Shown here: positions 1-8,772 of the stretch, in pieces
How positions within the stretch are numbered: position 1 is the stretch's first letter
Layout: every line of letters starts with the position of its first letter
Assembly (NCBI RefSeq): GCF_017744675.1
Contig: NZ_JAGIAV010000003.1
Location: 124,001-188,000, forward strand
Source: Flavobacterium sp.
GTDB lineage: Bacteria; Bacteroidota; Bacteroidia; Flavobacteriales; Flavobacteriaceae
Direction: 5' to 3'
Length of the DNA stretch: 64,000 nt
The notes under the pieces: model-generated
What the model saw: only the letters and a program-made list of their open reading frames with translations
Told to the model about the DNA's origin: nothing
The model's database searches: none
Program-made: the position numbers and the translations under genes

Positions 1-118
1 CATGCGGGTTATTCCGGTACACTTTGGCATTTTCTTCGCTTGTCCGACAAGGTAAAACTTGCGCGCTAACTTTCAATACGCTGAAAATTAAAAAGCAGAT
101 TAGTAATTTTAACTTCAT
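1..118 (-). CDS. Start of a secreted protein, cut by the window edge
   Basis: An ATG at 118 reads leftwards off the window through about 39 codons with no stop. The first 21 residues form a clean signal peptide: a Lys-flanked hydrophobic stretch ending in VSAQ. The mature part begins with a single Cys followed by TSEEN and a YRNNP motif. A 'C-x-T-x-E ... NP' start is what I remember from secreted M43-type zinc metalloproteases of Flavobacteriia, but 39 residues cannot establish this. It lies downstream of the SusC/SusD pair on the same strand, behind a terminator, so it may have its own promoter in the AT-rich 119-324 stretch. A secreted protease would fit a peptide-uptake locus; that is inference. 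Confidence 0.6.
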   Translation of the reverse strand, partial: MKLKLLICFLIFSVLKVSAQVLPCRTSEENAKVYRNNPH

Positions 119-324
119 TATTAAGGTTTTTTAGTTTGTAAAGATCAAATTTACCTTACATGCCTCTATCTTTCTGATAGTATTTTACTCAGAATTAATA
201 CATAATTATCACATTTTTAACCTTAAAAAAACACATAATTAAAAAATTACCTTAATAAACAATAAATACAAAAACCAATTCTATTAATAAAAAACAATCC
301 TTAAGTCTTGCCAAACCTAGGGGT

Positions 325-354
325 AAAAAAAAACCAGCACTTAAAAGTGCTGGT
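325..354 (-). terminator. Rho-independent terminator after susD
   Basis: A perfect 10-bp inverted repeat (333-342 with 345-354, 2-nt loop) is followed on the minus strand by a run of eight T (325-332). It closes the minus-strand SusC/SusD unit and separates it from the next gene at the left edge. Confidence 0.85.
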
Positions 355-382
355 CTCAAAAACAAATTAAACTAACTCAAAA

Positions 383-1840
383 TTAAAATTTGTCCCAAAA
401 AATTCTTGTTGTCATTAAATCTCCTCCTATAGCTGATGAAGCCGCTTCATAATTTGCCGTATTTAGCGTTTTATCAGATGTAGAATAAATATTTCTGACA
501 GGAACTTTTCCTTCAGCTTCTTGCACTGCTGTAACAGGCGCTATAAGTACGGGATAATCTAATCTTCGGTATTCTGTCCAAGCTTCAAAACCACGGTTGT
601 AATAAGCAATCCAAAGCTGGTAGGCTATTTTTTGCTTATCGGTTCCAGCTGCCGTTGCAAAAGCTACGTCAGGTCTGCTTAAATAGGTTTGAATATTAGC
701 GTCAGAAACTCCCCAAAATTTCATGCTCGCCTGAATTCCTTTCGTATAATAAGCCGCCGCATCTCCGCCTACATTAAAACCTCTGCTTGCTGCCTCTGCC
801 AACAAGAAACAGGTTTCTGTATAATCGAATATAACGCCTGGATTTGTTTTTTGTCTTAATCTTAAACCTGTATTGCTATAATCGGCATAATTAACCTGTT
901 GTGCATAAGGAGCACCTTTGTATTGTCCGTTTATTTTTGAATTAGGATTGAAGAAAAAATCACGTCTCGGATCTTCCTTTCCGTTTAATTCATTCACAAA
1001 AAAGGCAGCAATATTAATCTGGCTTGAATTTACCAAATCATCGTACAATGGGTTCATATCTGTTATGGAAGAAAAATACTGGAACAATGCCGTATCTGTT
1101 TCTTTGCTCATAACTCCCGCATTGAAAGCGCTTTCAACCATTGTTTTTGCTTTTACAGCATCTACATCAGCCAAATGCAATCCCATTTTAAGTTTTACGC
1201 TATTGGCTAAAGTTTTCCATTTTGCTACATCTCCATGAAAGATTAAATCGGCATTTCCAAAACTTCCGTTGCTATCGTTTAAAGCCAAAATTGCAGCATC
1301 CAAACGATTAGCCAAATCAAAATAGATCGTCTTGGCGTCATCGTATTTAGGAAGCGGGAATTTCTTGATGTCTAAAGCCTCAGAATAAGCCACATTTCCA
1401 AACAAATCAACCAAAGTCTGATACGCCATTACAATCTGCACTTCTAAAATGGCAAGCTGATTTTTCTTTATGCCTTCTTCAACAGGTCCTAATGCTTTTA
1501 CACTTTGTATCTGTTTTTGTGCATTGACCAAATCCTGCAATACATCTCTGTACAGCAATACCGAATGCGAACTTCCTAAGTTTCTTTTTGCCTGATTGTA
1601 ATTGGCTTCGTCTGTATAAGTAGATGTAGACCAATACTGCGCGTAAGCTCTGAAATTATTTGAATTTACAGAAGCATTCGTTAAGAAATAAGCATAATTT
1701 ACTTGTGCACTAGTCATTAAAGCGCCAGGCAAAGCGGTTTCATAACCTTTTTCATTTTTATTCATGTTGTCCAGATTGTCACATGAAGCTATTGCACACA
1801 AAACAGCGCCTGCAAAAAATATCGTTTTTATAATTCTCAT
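383..1840 (-). CDS. SusD/RagB-family nutrient-binding lipoprotein
   Basis: 485 residues. The signal ends in a lipobox (AIASC, lipidated Cys20), so the protein is predicted to sit on the cell surface as a lipoprotein. The tetratricopeptide-like helical body and the C-terminal pattern (YNRGFEAWTEYRRLDYP, then a short motif near IFWDKF) are typical of the SusD-like_2 branch. These proteins cap a SusC barrel and capture oligomeric nutrients. It follows the SusC gene by 14 bp and ends in a strong terminator. SusD-like_2 members are found with transporters for both peptides and glycans. Here the flanking peptidases and hydroxyproline genes favour peptides as ligand; that is inference from context. 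Confidence 0.9.
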   Translation of the reverse strand: MRIIKTIFFAGAVLCAIASCDNLDNMNKNEKGYETALPGALMTSAQVNYAYFLTNASVNSNNFRAYAQYWSTSTYTDEANYNQAKRNLGSSHSVLLYRDVLQDLVNAQKQIQSVKALGPVEEGIKKNQLAILEVQIVMAYQTLVDLFGNVAYSEALDIKKFPLPKYDDAKTIYFDLANRLDAAILALNDSNGSFGNADLIFHGDVAKWKTLANSVKLKMGLHLADVDAVKAKTMVESAFNAGVMSKETDTALFQYFSSITDMNPLYDDLVNSSQINIAAFFVNELNGKEDPRRDFFFNPNSKINGQYKGAPYAQQVNYADYSNTGLRLRQKTNPGVIFDYTETCFLLAEAASRGFNVGGDAAAYYTKGIQASMKFWGVSDANIQTYLSRPDVAFATAAGTDKQKIAYQLWIAYYNRGFEAWTEYRRLDYPVLIAPVTAVQEAEGKVPVRNIYSTSDKTLNTANYEAASSAIGGDLMTTRIFWDKF

Positions 1841-1854
1841 GTCTTTAATTTTTT

Positions 1855-4800
1855 TTAGAATTGAACTTTCATAGTAAAGCTATACTCCTTTGTTGTTGGC
1901 AATACTCCAGTTTGAAAACCTTGTAAGTTACCCGAAGAAGCTCCTGCTTCAGGATCTGCATAAGGCAAGTTTTTATGAATGATCCAAAGATTGCTTCCAT
2001 TTAAGGCAAAAACCATATTGCTGATAAATGTATTTTCTAAAAATCTTTTTGGTAGTCTATAGCTTAGCCCAATTTCGCGCAGCTTCACATAAGAAGCATC
2101 GTAAACGTATTCTTGCTGTGGCATAGAGTTGTAAAAATAATAACCGTCTGTTCCTGTCACACTTGCCACAACATCATTACGCGTACCATCTGCTTTTACA
2201 CCATCTAGCAATATACCACCGCCTTGAGCAACTGGTTCACGTTGCGGAACTCCATTATGGTTGTTAGAAACGGTACTTTCGTAAATTCCTGTTGCGTGTC
2301 CGTATTGCTGATCTAGAGAATACACATCTCCTCCTTTTTTCACATCAATCAAAAAGTTGAAAGCAATGTTTTTGTAAGTCAAAACGTTATTGAAACCGCC
2401 AATCCAATCTGGAGCAACATTTCCAATTACAACACCTGGAGTTTGCTGATATCTTCCGTTAGAACGAATTACTCTTTCGCCGTTTAAATAAGTATAACCC
2501 GAACCCACCAATTGTCCTACTGGTTTACCTACTTCTGCTACGTAATTAACTCCTTGAAACGAACCTAACGAAATCTGATTTGCTCCTCCTAAAGAAATCA
2601 CTTCATTTTTATTAGTTGACCAGTTTACCGTAGCTTGCCATGAAAAATTAGCTGTTTTTATAGGAGTCGCATTTACTGTTAACTCATAACCTTGATTCTG
2701 TACATTTCCTGCATTGATCCAAGCTCTTGTATAACCTGTTTGGGTAGGCGTTTCGATAGAAAGAATCTGATTGGTCGTATTGGTTTTGTAATAAGAGAAA
2801 TCAACTCCCAACCTGTTTTTGAAAAACTTAAGCTCAAGTCCTGCTTCCACACCTTTTGTCAACTCACTTTTTAAATCAGAATTGCTTCTGCTGTTTTCTG
2901 TAGAAAAACGAATTCCGCCAGGCCCGAAATTGGTGTTTTTAGGATAAAGTGCCGAAGTAACTGCAAATGGCGCATCGTTTCCTGTCTCTGCATAGTTCAA
3001 GCGTAATTTTCCGAATGACAACCAGTCTTTTTTAATATGATTGCTAAAGATATAAGTCGCTGTAACCGATGGATACGAATAAGTATTGTTATCTTTTGGC
3101 AAAGTAGATGATTGGTCAATTCTATAGGTTCCTTCCAAGAAATAAGTATCATAAAAATTAAAACTTGCCATAGTATAAACGCTATTTGTTCCCAAAGTCT
3201 GCTGCATTTCTTCAGGGCTATTAATTCCATCAATAGAGTTAGTTAGAGCATAAATTCCTGGCACCACCAATCCGCCGTTTGTTACGGCATAAATAGAATT
3301 ATTTACAGAACGTCTTGTATTACCTCCTAACATACCCGTAAAATTAATTCCTGTGGTAATAGCGGTTTTAAAATTCATTACTAAATCTAAGTTGATTTCG
3401 CGGAAGTTTTTATCATATCTAGAATATTGTCCAAGACCGTTTGGTGTTCTTTTTGAACCTACAGCAATACGTTCCTCCTGTAACTGATGATAGAAATCGA
3501 CAGCACCTCTACCCATAATATCGAACCAGTTTGTGATGTCGGTTTTTAAGATTACATTTCCAAAGAATCGATCTCTTTTTAATGAGTTGTAGTTGTTGTA
3601 ACGCTGAAAGTATGGATTGTCATGAAACTGAACACTTAAATTATCAGGCGAACCAACGTTCCATGTGGTGTTTTTGCCCGTTAGTTCATAAGCATCTTTA
3701 AGATCCTGAAAATCGGCATTTGTAGTATACCATTGTCTAACACTGCTTAAATAGTTGTTTCCGCCATCACCATATCCAGTTTCATTCATTCCAACTGCAT
3801 CTGAGGTTAGATAATTGGCCGTTGTTGAAATTCTTGTTTTTGGCGTAATCTTGTAACTCCCAGAAAAATTAAAATTATCTTTTCTATTATTACTATTTGG
3901 CAAAATTCCTTGCTGCTGGTTGTAATTGGTATAACCAAATCTAAAATCTCCTTGTTCATTTCCTGCCGAAAAAGCAATACTATTGATATAAGTAAGACTG
4001 TTTTGATAAAAACTGTTGGGATTGTTTCTTACAGCCTTATATGGAGTTGCTTTTCCATAAGTTGGCAATTCTGGATAGAAGGAATTCCAGTTGTAAACCA
4101 GTAATGAAGGATCAAATTTTGGTCCCCAAGCCGCATCGTCTGTTGCTACATACGGATGAACTCCGCTGCCTAAATCAACTGTTCCGTAAAAATCTCCATA
4201 ACCCCCACCGTATTGATTTTGATATTCTGGCAATGTTTTTTCATCTACTACTCCAACATTAATTCCTGAACTAAAATTAAATCCTAGTCCGCCTTTCGAT
4301 TTGCTTCCTTTTTTAAGCGTTACAATAATAACTCCGTTTGACGCTCTTGAACCGTACAATGCTGTAGCCGCAGCTCCTTTTAAAACGTTCATAGTTTCGA
4401 TATCATCAGGATTAATGTCGGAAGCAGCATTTCCGTAATCGTAACCTCCTACGTTTCCTCCCGATTTTTGATCTGCTGAATTGGTATTGTCATTGTTTAA
4501 TACAATCCCATCAACAACCCATAATGCCTGATTATTTCCTGTTAATGAAGTAGTACCGCGAATAACCACATTGGTAGAACCTCCAATATTATTATTTCTT
4601 CTGATTTCGACACCTGCAATTTTTCCAGAAATATTATTAGAAACGTTTCCTGTATTGATTTTAGTAAGCTGATCGCCGCTTATTTCTTGAGTAGCATAAC
4701 CAAGCGATTTTTTCTCTCTCTTAAGACCTAATGCTGTAACTACAATTTCTTGCAGTTGCGTAGATCCTGCCGTCATTTTTATATTGATGCTTTTATCGCG

Positions 4801-5061
4801 TGCTTGAACTTCTTTAGTCTGCATTCCAATAAAACTAAATACCAGTACTGCATTAGCGTCGGCTTTTATTGAATACTTTCCGTCAAAATCAGTTTGAGAA
4901 CCTGTTTGAGTTCCTTTCACCAAAATACCAACACCAGGCAAAGGCACTCCATTCTCATCTGAAACAATTCCTGATACTACCCGTTCTTGAGCAAATGTCA
5001 GTTTGGTCAGCAGCACAAAAAAGAGCACTGCTATTTTTCTAAAATTAATCTTTAATTTCAT
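1855..5061 (-). CDS. SusC/RagA-family TonB-dependent outer-membrane transporter
   Basis: 1068 residues. In order: signal peptide ending LTFAQ, a carboxypeptidase-D-regulatory-like beta-sandwich (about residues 28-110, with the 'GVPLPGVGILVKGT' and 'TDFDGKYSI' signatures), a TonB plug (LQEIVVTALG onward to about 250, including ALYGSRASNGVIIVTLKKG), and a long beta-barrel ending in an aromatic residue (MKVQF). It imports substrates across the outer membrane with its SusD partner, powered by TonB. It has its own promoter whose upstream direct repeat matches that of the hydroxyproline operon. Its start is the ATG giving a full signal peptide. The likely cargo is hydroxyproline-containing peptides, judged only from location and the shared regulatory box. 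Confidence 0.92.
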   Translation of the reverse strand: MKLKINFRKIAVLFFVLLTKLTFAQERVVSGIVSDENGVPLPGVGILVKGTQTGSQTDFDGKYSIKADANAVLVFSFIGMQTKEVQARDKSINIKMTAGSTQLQEIVVTALGLKREKKSLGYATQEISGDQLTKINTGNVSNNISGKIAGVEIRRNNNIGGSTNVVIRGTTSLTGNNQALWVVDGIVLNNDNTNSADQKSGGNVGGYDYGNAASDINPDDIETMNVLKGAAATALYGSRASNGVIIVTLKKGSKSKGGLGFNFSSGINVGVVDEKTLPEYQNQYGGGYGDFYGTVDLGSGVHPYVATDDAAWGPKFDPSLLVYNWNSFYPELPTYGKATPYKAVRNNPNSFYQNSLTYINSIAFSAGNEQGDFRFGYTNYNQQQGILPNSNNRKDNFNFSGSYKITPKTRISTTANYLTSDAVGMNETGYGDGGNNYLSSVRQWYTTNADFQDLKDAYELTGKNTTWNVGSPDNLSVQFHDNPYFQRYNNYNSLKRDRFFGNVILKTDITNWFDIMGRGAVDFYHQLQEERIAVGSKRTPNGLGQYSRYDKNFREINLDLVMNFKTAITTGINFTGMLGGNTRRSVNNSIYAVTNGGLVVPGIYALTNSIDGINSPEEMQQTLGTNSVYTMASFNFYDTYFLEGTYRIDQSSTLPKDNNTYSYPSVTATYIFSNHIKKDWLSFGKLRLNYAETGNDAPFAVTSALYPKNTNFGPGGIRFSTENSRSNSDLKSELTKGVEAGLELKFFKNRLGVDFSYYKTNTTNQILSIETPTQTGYTRAWINAGNVQNQGYELTVNATPIKTANFSWQATVNWSTNKNEVISLGGANQISLGSFQGVNYVAEVGKPVGQLVGSGYTYLNGERVIRSNGRYQQTPGVVIGNVAPDWIGGFNNVLTYKNIAFNFLIDVKKGGDVYSLDQQYGHATGIYESTVSNNHNGVPQREPVAQGGGILLDGVKADGTRNDVVASVTGTDGYYFYNSMPQQEYVYDASYVKLREIGLSYRLPKRFLENTFISNMVFALNGSNLWIIHKNLPYADPEAGASSGNLQGFQTGVLPTTKEYSFTMKVQF

Positions 5062-5085
5062 AAAATGGTTTTATAATTAGTGAAG

Positions 5086-5152
5086 CAAATATTTTGCTTT
5101 TCACATGAATTTTATGATAATATATTATCGAAAAACCTGATTATATTACCCT
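5086..5152 (-). promoter_or_regulatory. SusC promoter with AraC-type direct-repeat box
   Basis: A near-consensus Bacteroidota -7 element (AATATTTG, one mismatch to TAnnTTTG) lies at 5086-5093. Thirty bp upstream begins a direct repeat, ATTATC at 5124-5129 and ATTACC at 5145-5150, 21 bp apart (two helical turns). The stretch 5140-5152 (attatattaccct) is identical to 13931-13943 in front of the hydroxyproline operon, and the gap to the -7 box is the same. A spaced direct repeat just upstream of the core promoter is the usual placement for an AraC activator; the divergent AraC gene at 14034 is the natural candidate. Confidence 0.6.
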
Positions 5153-5250
5153 GTAATTGTCAAATTCGTAATTTCATAAATACTATCTTTCCTTTTATAA
5201 AAACACTTTAAAAACAAACACTTAACGTATATCCAAAAAGAACGGAATCA

Positions 5251-5296
5251 AAAAAAAAAGGAGAATTTCAACTTAATGAAACTCTCCTTTCTTTTT
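5251..5296 (-). terminator. Terminator after the DPP-IV gene
   Basis: A 14-bp inverted repeat with one mismatch (5257-5270 with 5277-5290) is flanked by A/T runs on both sides. On the minus strand the stem is followed by a T run, so it ends transcription coming from the peptidase/hydroxyproline operon before the SusC promoter. The T-rich other flank means it could also work in the plus direction. Confidence 0.8.
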
Positions 5297-5312
5297 TATA
5301 ATGTACCAATTT

Positions 5313-7469
5313 CTATTTTGCTCCTGGAGGACAATTTTTCTCGATATATCGTACAAATGTATCCATCAAATGCTGTGAGGTTCCTTCTCCTTCATCAATA
5401 CTATGCGAACGGTTTGGATAAATCATTAAATCGAACATTTTATCGTATCTAACCAATTCGTTAATTAAGACTTCTGCATTTTTATAATGCACATTATCGT
5501 CTCCCGTACCATGAATATATAATAAGTTTCCTTTCAAGTTTTTAGCATGCGTTACAGGAGAAGCCTTAATATAAGTAGCTTCATTTTCGTCTGGCAACCC
5601 CATGTAGCGCTCGGTGTAGATATTATCATAAAAATGCTGATCTGTCACGGCTGCAATTGCAATTCCGGTTTTGTAAATATCTGGAAATTGGAACATTAAA
5701 TTTAAAGTCACTGCACCTCCGCCGCTCCAGCCATGAATTGCTACACGATCGGCATCAATAAAATTCCATTTTAAAACTTCTTTGGCCGCCATTGCCTGAT
5801 CGTGCGTATTGATAATTCCGATGTTTTTATAAATCGATTTTCTCCATTGTGTTCCTTTCATCGCTGGAGTTCCTCTATTATCCATTGCAATTCCGATATA
5901 TCCTTTTGGGATTAAAGCAGCAATAAAATCATCAAAGTAAGGTCTGTCATTGGCAACTGTTGCCATTGGCTCACCATACACATAAAAGAAAACTGGATAT
6001 TTTTTTGAAGGATCAAAATCTAACGGTTTAGCCATGATTCCGTCAATATCAATACCATCAACTGTTTTGACTTTAAATTTTTCTAACGAATAATCTCTAT
6101 GAGGCGCGGCAAAAACATCTGCCTCCTTTGGATAAATCTTTTGGTGTCCAGACAAAGCAATTAATCTCTGATTGTAATCTCTTGAAATACTTGCGTTAGT
6201 ATGCTGTGCATAAGCTGCATCTGTAGAGAAAATATATCGGTTTGAACCGTCAAAAATATCTGGAGTGACTCTTTTTGTTTTTTTCGAACTTAAATTGGTC
6301 TCGTACAAATAACGCTGTGTAGCATCTGTTGGACTGGCAATAAAATAAATTGTTTTTGTTTTCTCGTTATACGCTTTATAATACGCATCAAAATTAGTTT
6401 TGGTTACCAATTCCTTTGATTTTCCATCCAAACTTATTTTATAAATGTGCATCCATCCGTCGGCATCAGAGCTCCATAAAAAGGATTTTCCATTATCTAC
6501 AAACTGACAAGGAAAAATATCATATTGTCCCGAAGAAATATCAAAAACATCGATCCAAGAATTCGATTCTTCTTTGTAAATAACCCTAGCCGATCCCGAT
6601 TTTGCATTACAATCGTACATCGTAACTTGGTTCTGTTTTCGGTTTAACTGAATCACCATAATAGACTCATTGTTAAGCCATTTCATTCTAACCAAATAAT
6701 TATTATCAGGCTCTCCTGGAATGTTTAACCAATTGGTTTGCAAAGAATCAATATTGATAATTCCGATTTTAACCGAGGAAGGTTTTTCTCCTGCTTTTGG
6801 ATATTCTACAGGAATAATTGTTGGATACAATGAATCGGTATTATTGATCATATAATGAAATTTGGTAGACGTTGCATCTACTCTCCAAAAAGCAATGCTT
6901 TTTCCGTCTGGACTCCATCTAAATCCGTCGCGTGCAGCAAGCTCTTCTTCGTAAACCCAGTCAAAAGTTCCGTTGATGATTTTATCTGTACCGTCTGTTG
7001 TTATTGGAGTTATTTTACCTGTACTTATGTTTTCTACATAAATATTGTGATTTGAAACATAAGCAACATTTTCGTTATCGCTTGAAAATTTAGCAAACAT
7101 CAGTGAAGATGCGTCTAAGTTTTTACCCAACTGTTTTCCTCTTCCTGTAGCCAAATCAAAAAACCAATAATCGCCTTTGGTATTGTCTCTCCACACTTTT
7201 TTAGAATTGGTGTAAACCAAAACTTTTGTTTTTGAGTCATTCCAAACCAAATTCTCGATTTCTCCTTTAAATCCAGCTGCAGCTAATTGTGCATTAGATA
7301 AAATCGTGTTTTGCTTATCTAGTTTATCCACATCATAAACCGACACATTATTATCTTTACTTACCCAAAATGAATGAGAATTAGGCAACCAATTTAGATT
7401 GTTAATATCGATTTTCTGTGCAAAAACAGAAGTGCATATCAACAGAAGAAACAACAAATACTTTTTCAT
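5313..7469 (-). CDS. Dipeptidyl peptidase IV-type serine peptidase (S9B)
   Basis: 718 residues with a signal peptide ending CTSVFAQ, so probably periplasmic. An N-terminal beta-propeller precedes a C-terminal alpha/beta-hydrolase. The paired-Glu motif that binds the substrate N-terminus (DWVYEEELAARDGF) is present. The nucleophile elbow GWSGGG places Ser582, with Asp657/658 in HGTGDDNVH and His689 in RSHSID; DPP-IV usually has GWSYGG, so the Tyr-to-Gly change is a small oddity. The enzyme removes N-terminal X-Pro dipeptides, and members can act on X-Hyp. It overlaps functionally with the adjacent aminopeptidase P (1-bp gap) and ends in a terminator. In this operon it probably trims collagen-like peptides; that role is inference. 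Confidence 0.92.
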   Translation of the reverse strand: MKKYLLFLLLICTSVFAQKIDINNLNWLPNSHSFWVSKDNNVSVYDVDKLDKQNTILSNAQLAAAGFKGEIENLVWNDSKTKVLVYTNSKKVWRDNTKGDYWFFDLATGRGKQLGKNLDASSLMFAKFSSDNENVAYVSNHNIYVENISTGKITPITTDGTDKIINGTFDWVYEEELAARDGFRWSPDGKSIAFWRVDATSTKFHYMINNTDSLYPTIIPVEYPKAGEKPSSVKIGIINIDSLQTNWLNIPGEPDNNYLVRMKWLNNESIMVIQLNRKQNQVTMYDCNAKSGSARVIYKEESNSWIDVFDISSGQYDIFPCQFVDNGKSFLWSSDADGWMHIYKISLDGKSKELVTKTNFDAYYKAYNEKTKTIYFIASPTDATQRYLYETNLSSKKTKRVTPDIFDGSNRYIFSTDAAYAQHTNASISRDYNQRLIALSGHQKIYPKEADVFAAPHRDYSLEKFKVKTVDGIDIDGIMAKPLDFDPSKKYPVFFYVYGEPMATVANDRPYFDDFIAALIPKGYIGIAMDNRGTPAMKGTQWRKSIYKNIGIINTHDQAMAAKEVLKWNFIDADRVAIHGWSGGGAVTLNLMFQFPDIYKTGIAIAAVTDQHFYDNIYTERYMGLPDENEATYIKASPVTHAKNLKGNLLYIHGTGDDNVHYKNAEVLINELVRYDKMFDLMIYPNRSHSIDEGEGTSQHLMDTFVRYIEKNCPPGAK

Positions 7470-7470
7470 C

Positions 7471-8769
7471 TTATTTTTTATTTTTAATTAAATTTTCAAT
7501 TTCTTCGATTTCAATAGGCATGGCTTCACTCAAATTAATGTTTCCGTTTTCCGTTATCAGATAATCATTTTCTAAACGACAGCCAATTCCTTCTTCTCTA
7601 ATATAAATTCCAGGTTCGCAAGTAAGCACCATTCCTTTTTCAAAAGGTCTCGAATATAAACCAACATCATGAACATCCAAACCTAAATGATGGGCAGTTC
7701 CATGCATGAAATATTTCTTGTATGCGGGTTTTTCTGGATCTTGCGTTTTAATTTCGTCTTCAGTAATCAAACCTAATTTAACCAGCTCGGTTTCAATTAA
7801 TTTTGCCATTTGAAGTTCGTAATCTTTAGACAAGACTCCTGGTTTCAATAATTTCGAACCTTCTTTCAGGCAATGCAAAACCGATTCGTAAACTTGTTTT
7901 TGCCTCGGACTAAAAGTTCCGTTAACGGGAATGCATCTCGTAGTATCCGAATTATAATTGCCATAACAGCTTCCGAAATCAATCAGAACCATTTCGTTCT
8001 CTTCGCAGATATCATCATTGGTGTTATAATGCAGCGAACAGGCATTTACGCCAGATGCCACAATTGATTTAAATGCCTGTCTTGTTCCTCCGTTTTTTAC
8101 GGTAGCATACAACAACTCAGCTTCTAATTCGTATTCTTTTATATTTGGACGAATTGCCTCTAAAATCCTATGAAAACCTTCAACGCTAAGTGCCGTAGCT
8201 TTTTTAATTAAATCAATTTCTTCATTAGATTTAATAGGCCGCAATTCGCGAGTTATTTTTGCAGCACGCTCGTATTGATGCAATGGGTATTTTTCTTTAC
8301 ACCATTTAATCATTCGGTCCTGTCTGGTTTCCATTTCAAAAGTAACCCGTTTGATGTGCTCGTTATGGCCTAAGTAAATAGTATCGGCTTCAAAAGCAAA
8401 AAGCTGTAAAGTCTTTTCAAATTCATGAAGCCATTTAATATTCTGGATTCCGGAAATAGCTGTTGCTTGTTCTTTGGTTAAAAAATTACCGTCCCAAAGC
8501 AGCGTATGCTCATTGGCTTCTTTTACAAAAAGTATGGTCTTGTTTTCTTCTTTAAATGCCTCTGGAAAAAGCACCAGAATCGTTTCATCCTGATCGATTC
8601 CAGACAGATAAAACAAATCGTTGTTTTGTGCAAAGCCCATAACATCATCTGCGTTATTTGGCATTACGTCATTTGAAGTTAGAATAGCCAAACTATTCGG
8701 CTTCATCTTTTGGGTAAATCTTTTTCGGTTTTCTACAAACAAAGAAACCGGAATCGCATTATATCTCAT
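7471..8769 (-). CDS. pepP: Xaa-Pro aminopeptidase (aminopeptidase P, M24)
   Basis: 432 residues with no signal peptide, so cytoplasmic. An N-terminal creatinase-like domain precedes a pita-bread metallopeptidase domain. All five dimetal ligands are visible: Asp264 and Asp275 (IDFGSCYGNYNSDTTR), His360 (HGTAHHLGLDVHD), Glu385 (CEPGIYI) and Glu400 (GCRLENDY). It cleaves the bond between any N-terminal residue and a following Pro or Hyp, freeing the imino acid's amine for further breakdown. The gene starts 3 bp after the D-amino-acid dehydrogenase and ends 1 bp before the DPP-IV gene, a tight operon. Together the two peptidases would liberate hydroxyproline from imported peptides. Confidence 0.93.
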   Translation of the reverse strand: MRYNAIPVSLFVENRKRFTQKMKPNSLAILTSNDVMPNNADDVMGFAQNNDLFYLSGIDQDETILVLFPEAFKEENKTILFVKEANEHTLLWDGNFLTKEQATAISGIQNIKWLHEFEKTLQLFAFEADTIYLGHNEHIKRVTFEMETRQDRMIKWCKEKYPLHQYERAAKITRELRPIKSNEEIDLIKKATALSVEGFHRILEAIRPNIKEYELEAELLYATVKNGGTRQAFKSIVASGVNACSLHYNTNDDICEENEMVLIDFGSCYGNYNSDTTRCIPVNGTFSPRQKQVYESVLHCLKEGSKLLKPGVLSKDYELQMAKLIETELVKLGLITEDEIKTQDPEKPAYKKYFMHGTAHHLGLDVHDVGLYSRPFEKGMVLTCEPGIYIREEGIGCRLENDYLITENGNINLSEAMPIEIEEIENLIKNKK

Positions 8770-8772
8770 ATT

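Noticed and set aside
918-1238. Plus-strand ORF of 106 codons opposite the first SusD gene
   Set aside because: It is antisense to a well-supported gene, has no recognisable domain, and follows the reverse codon pattern of the real gene.
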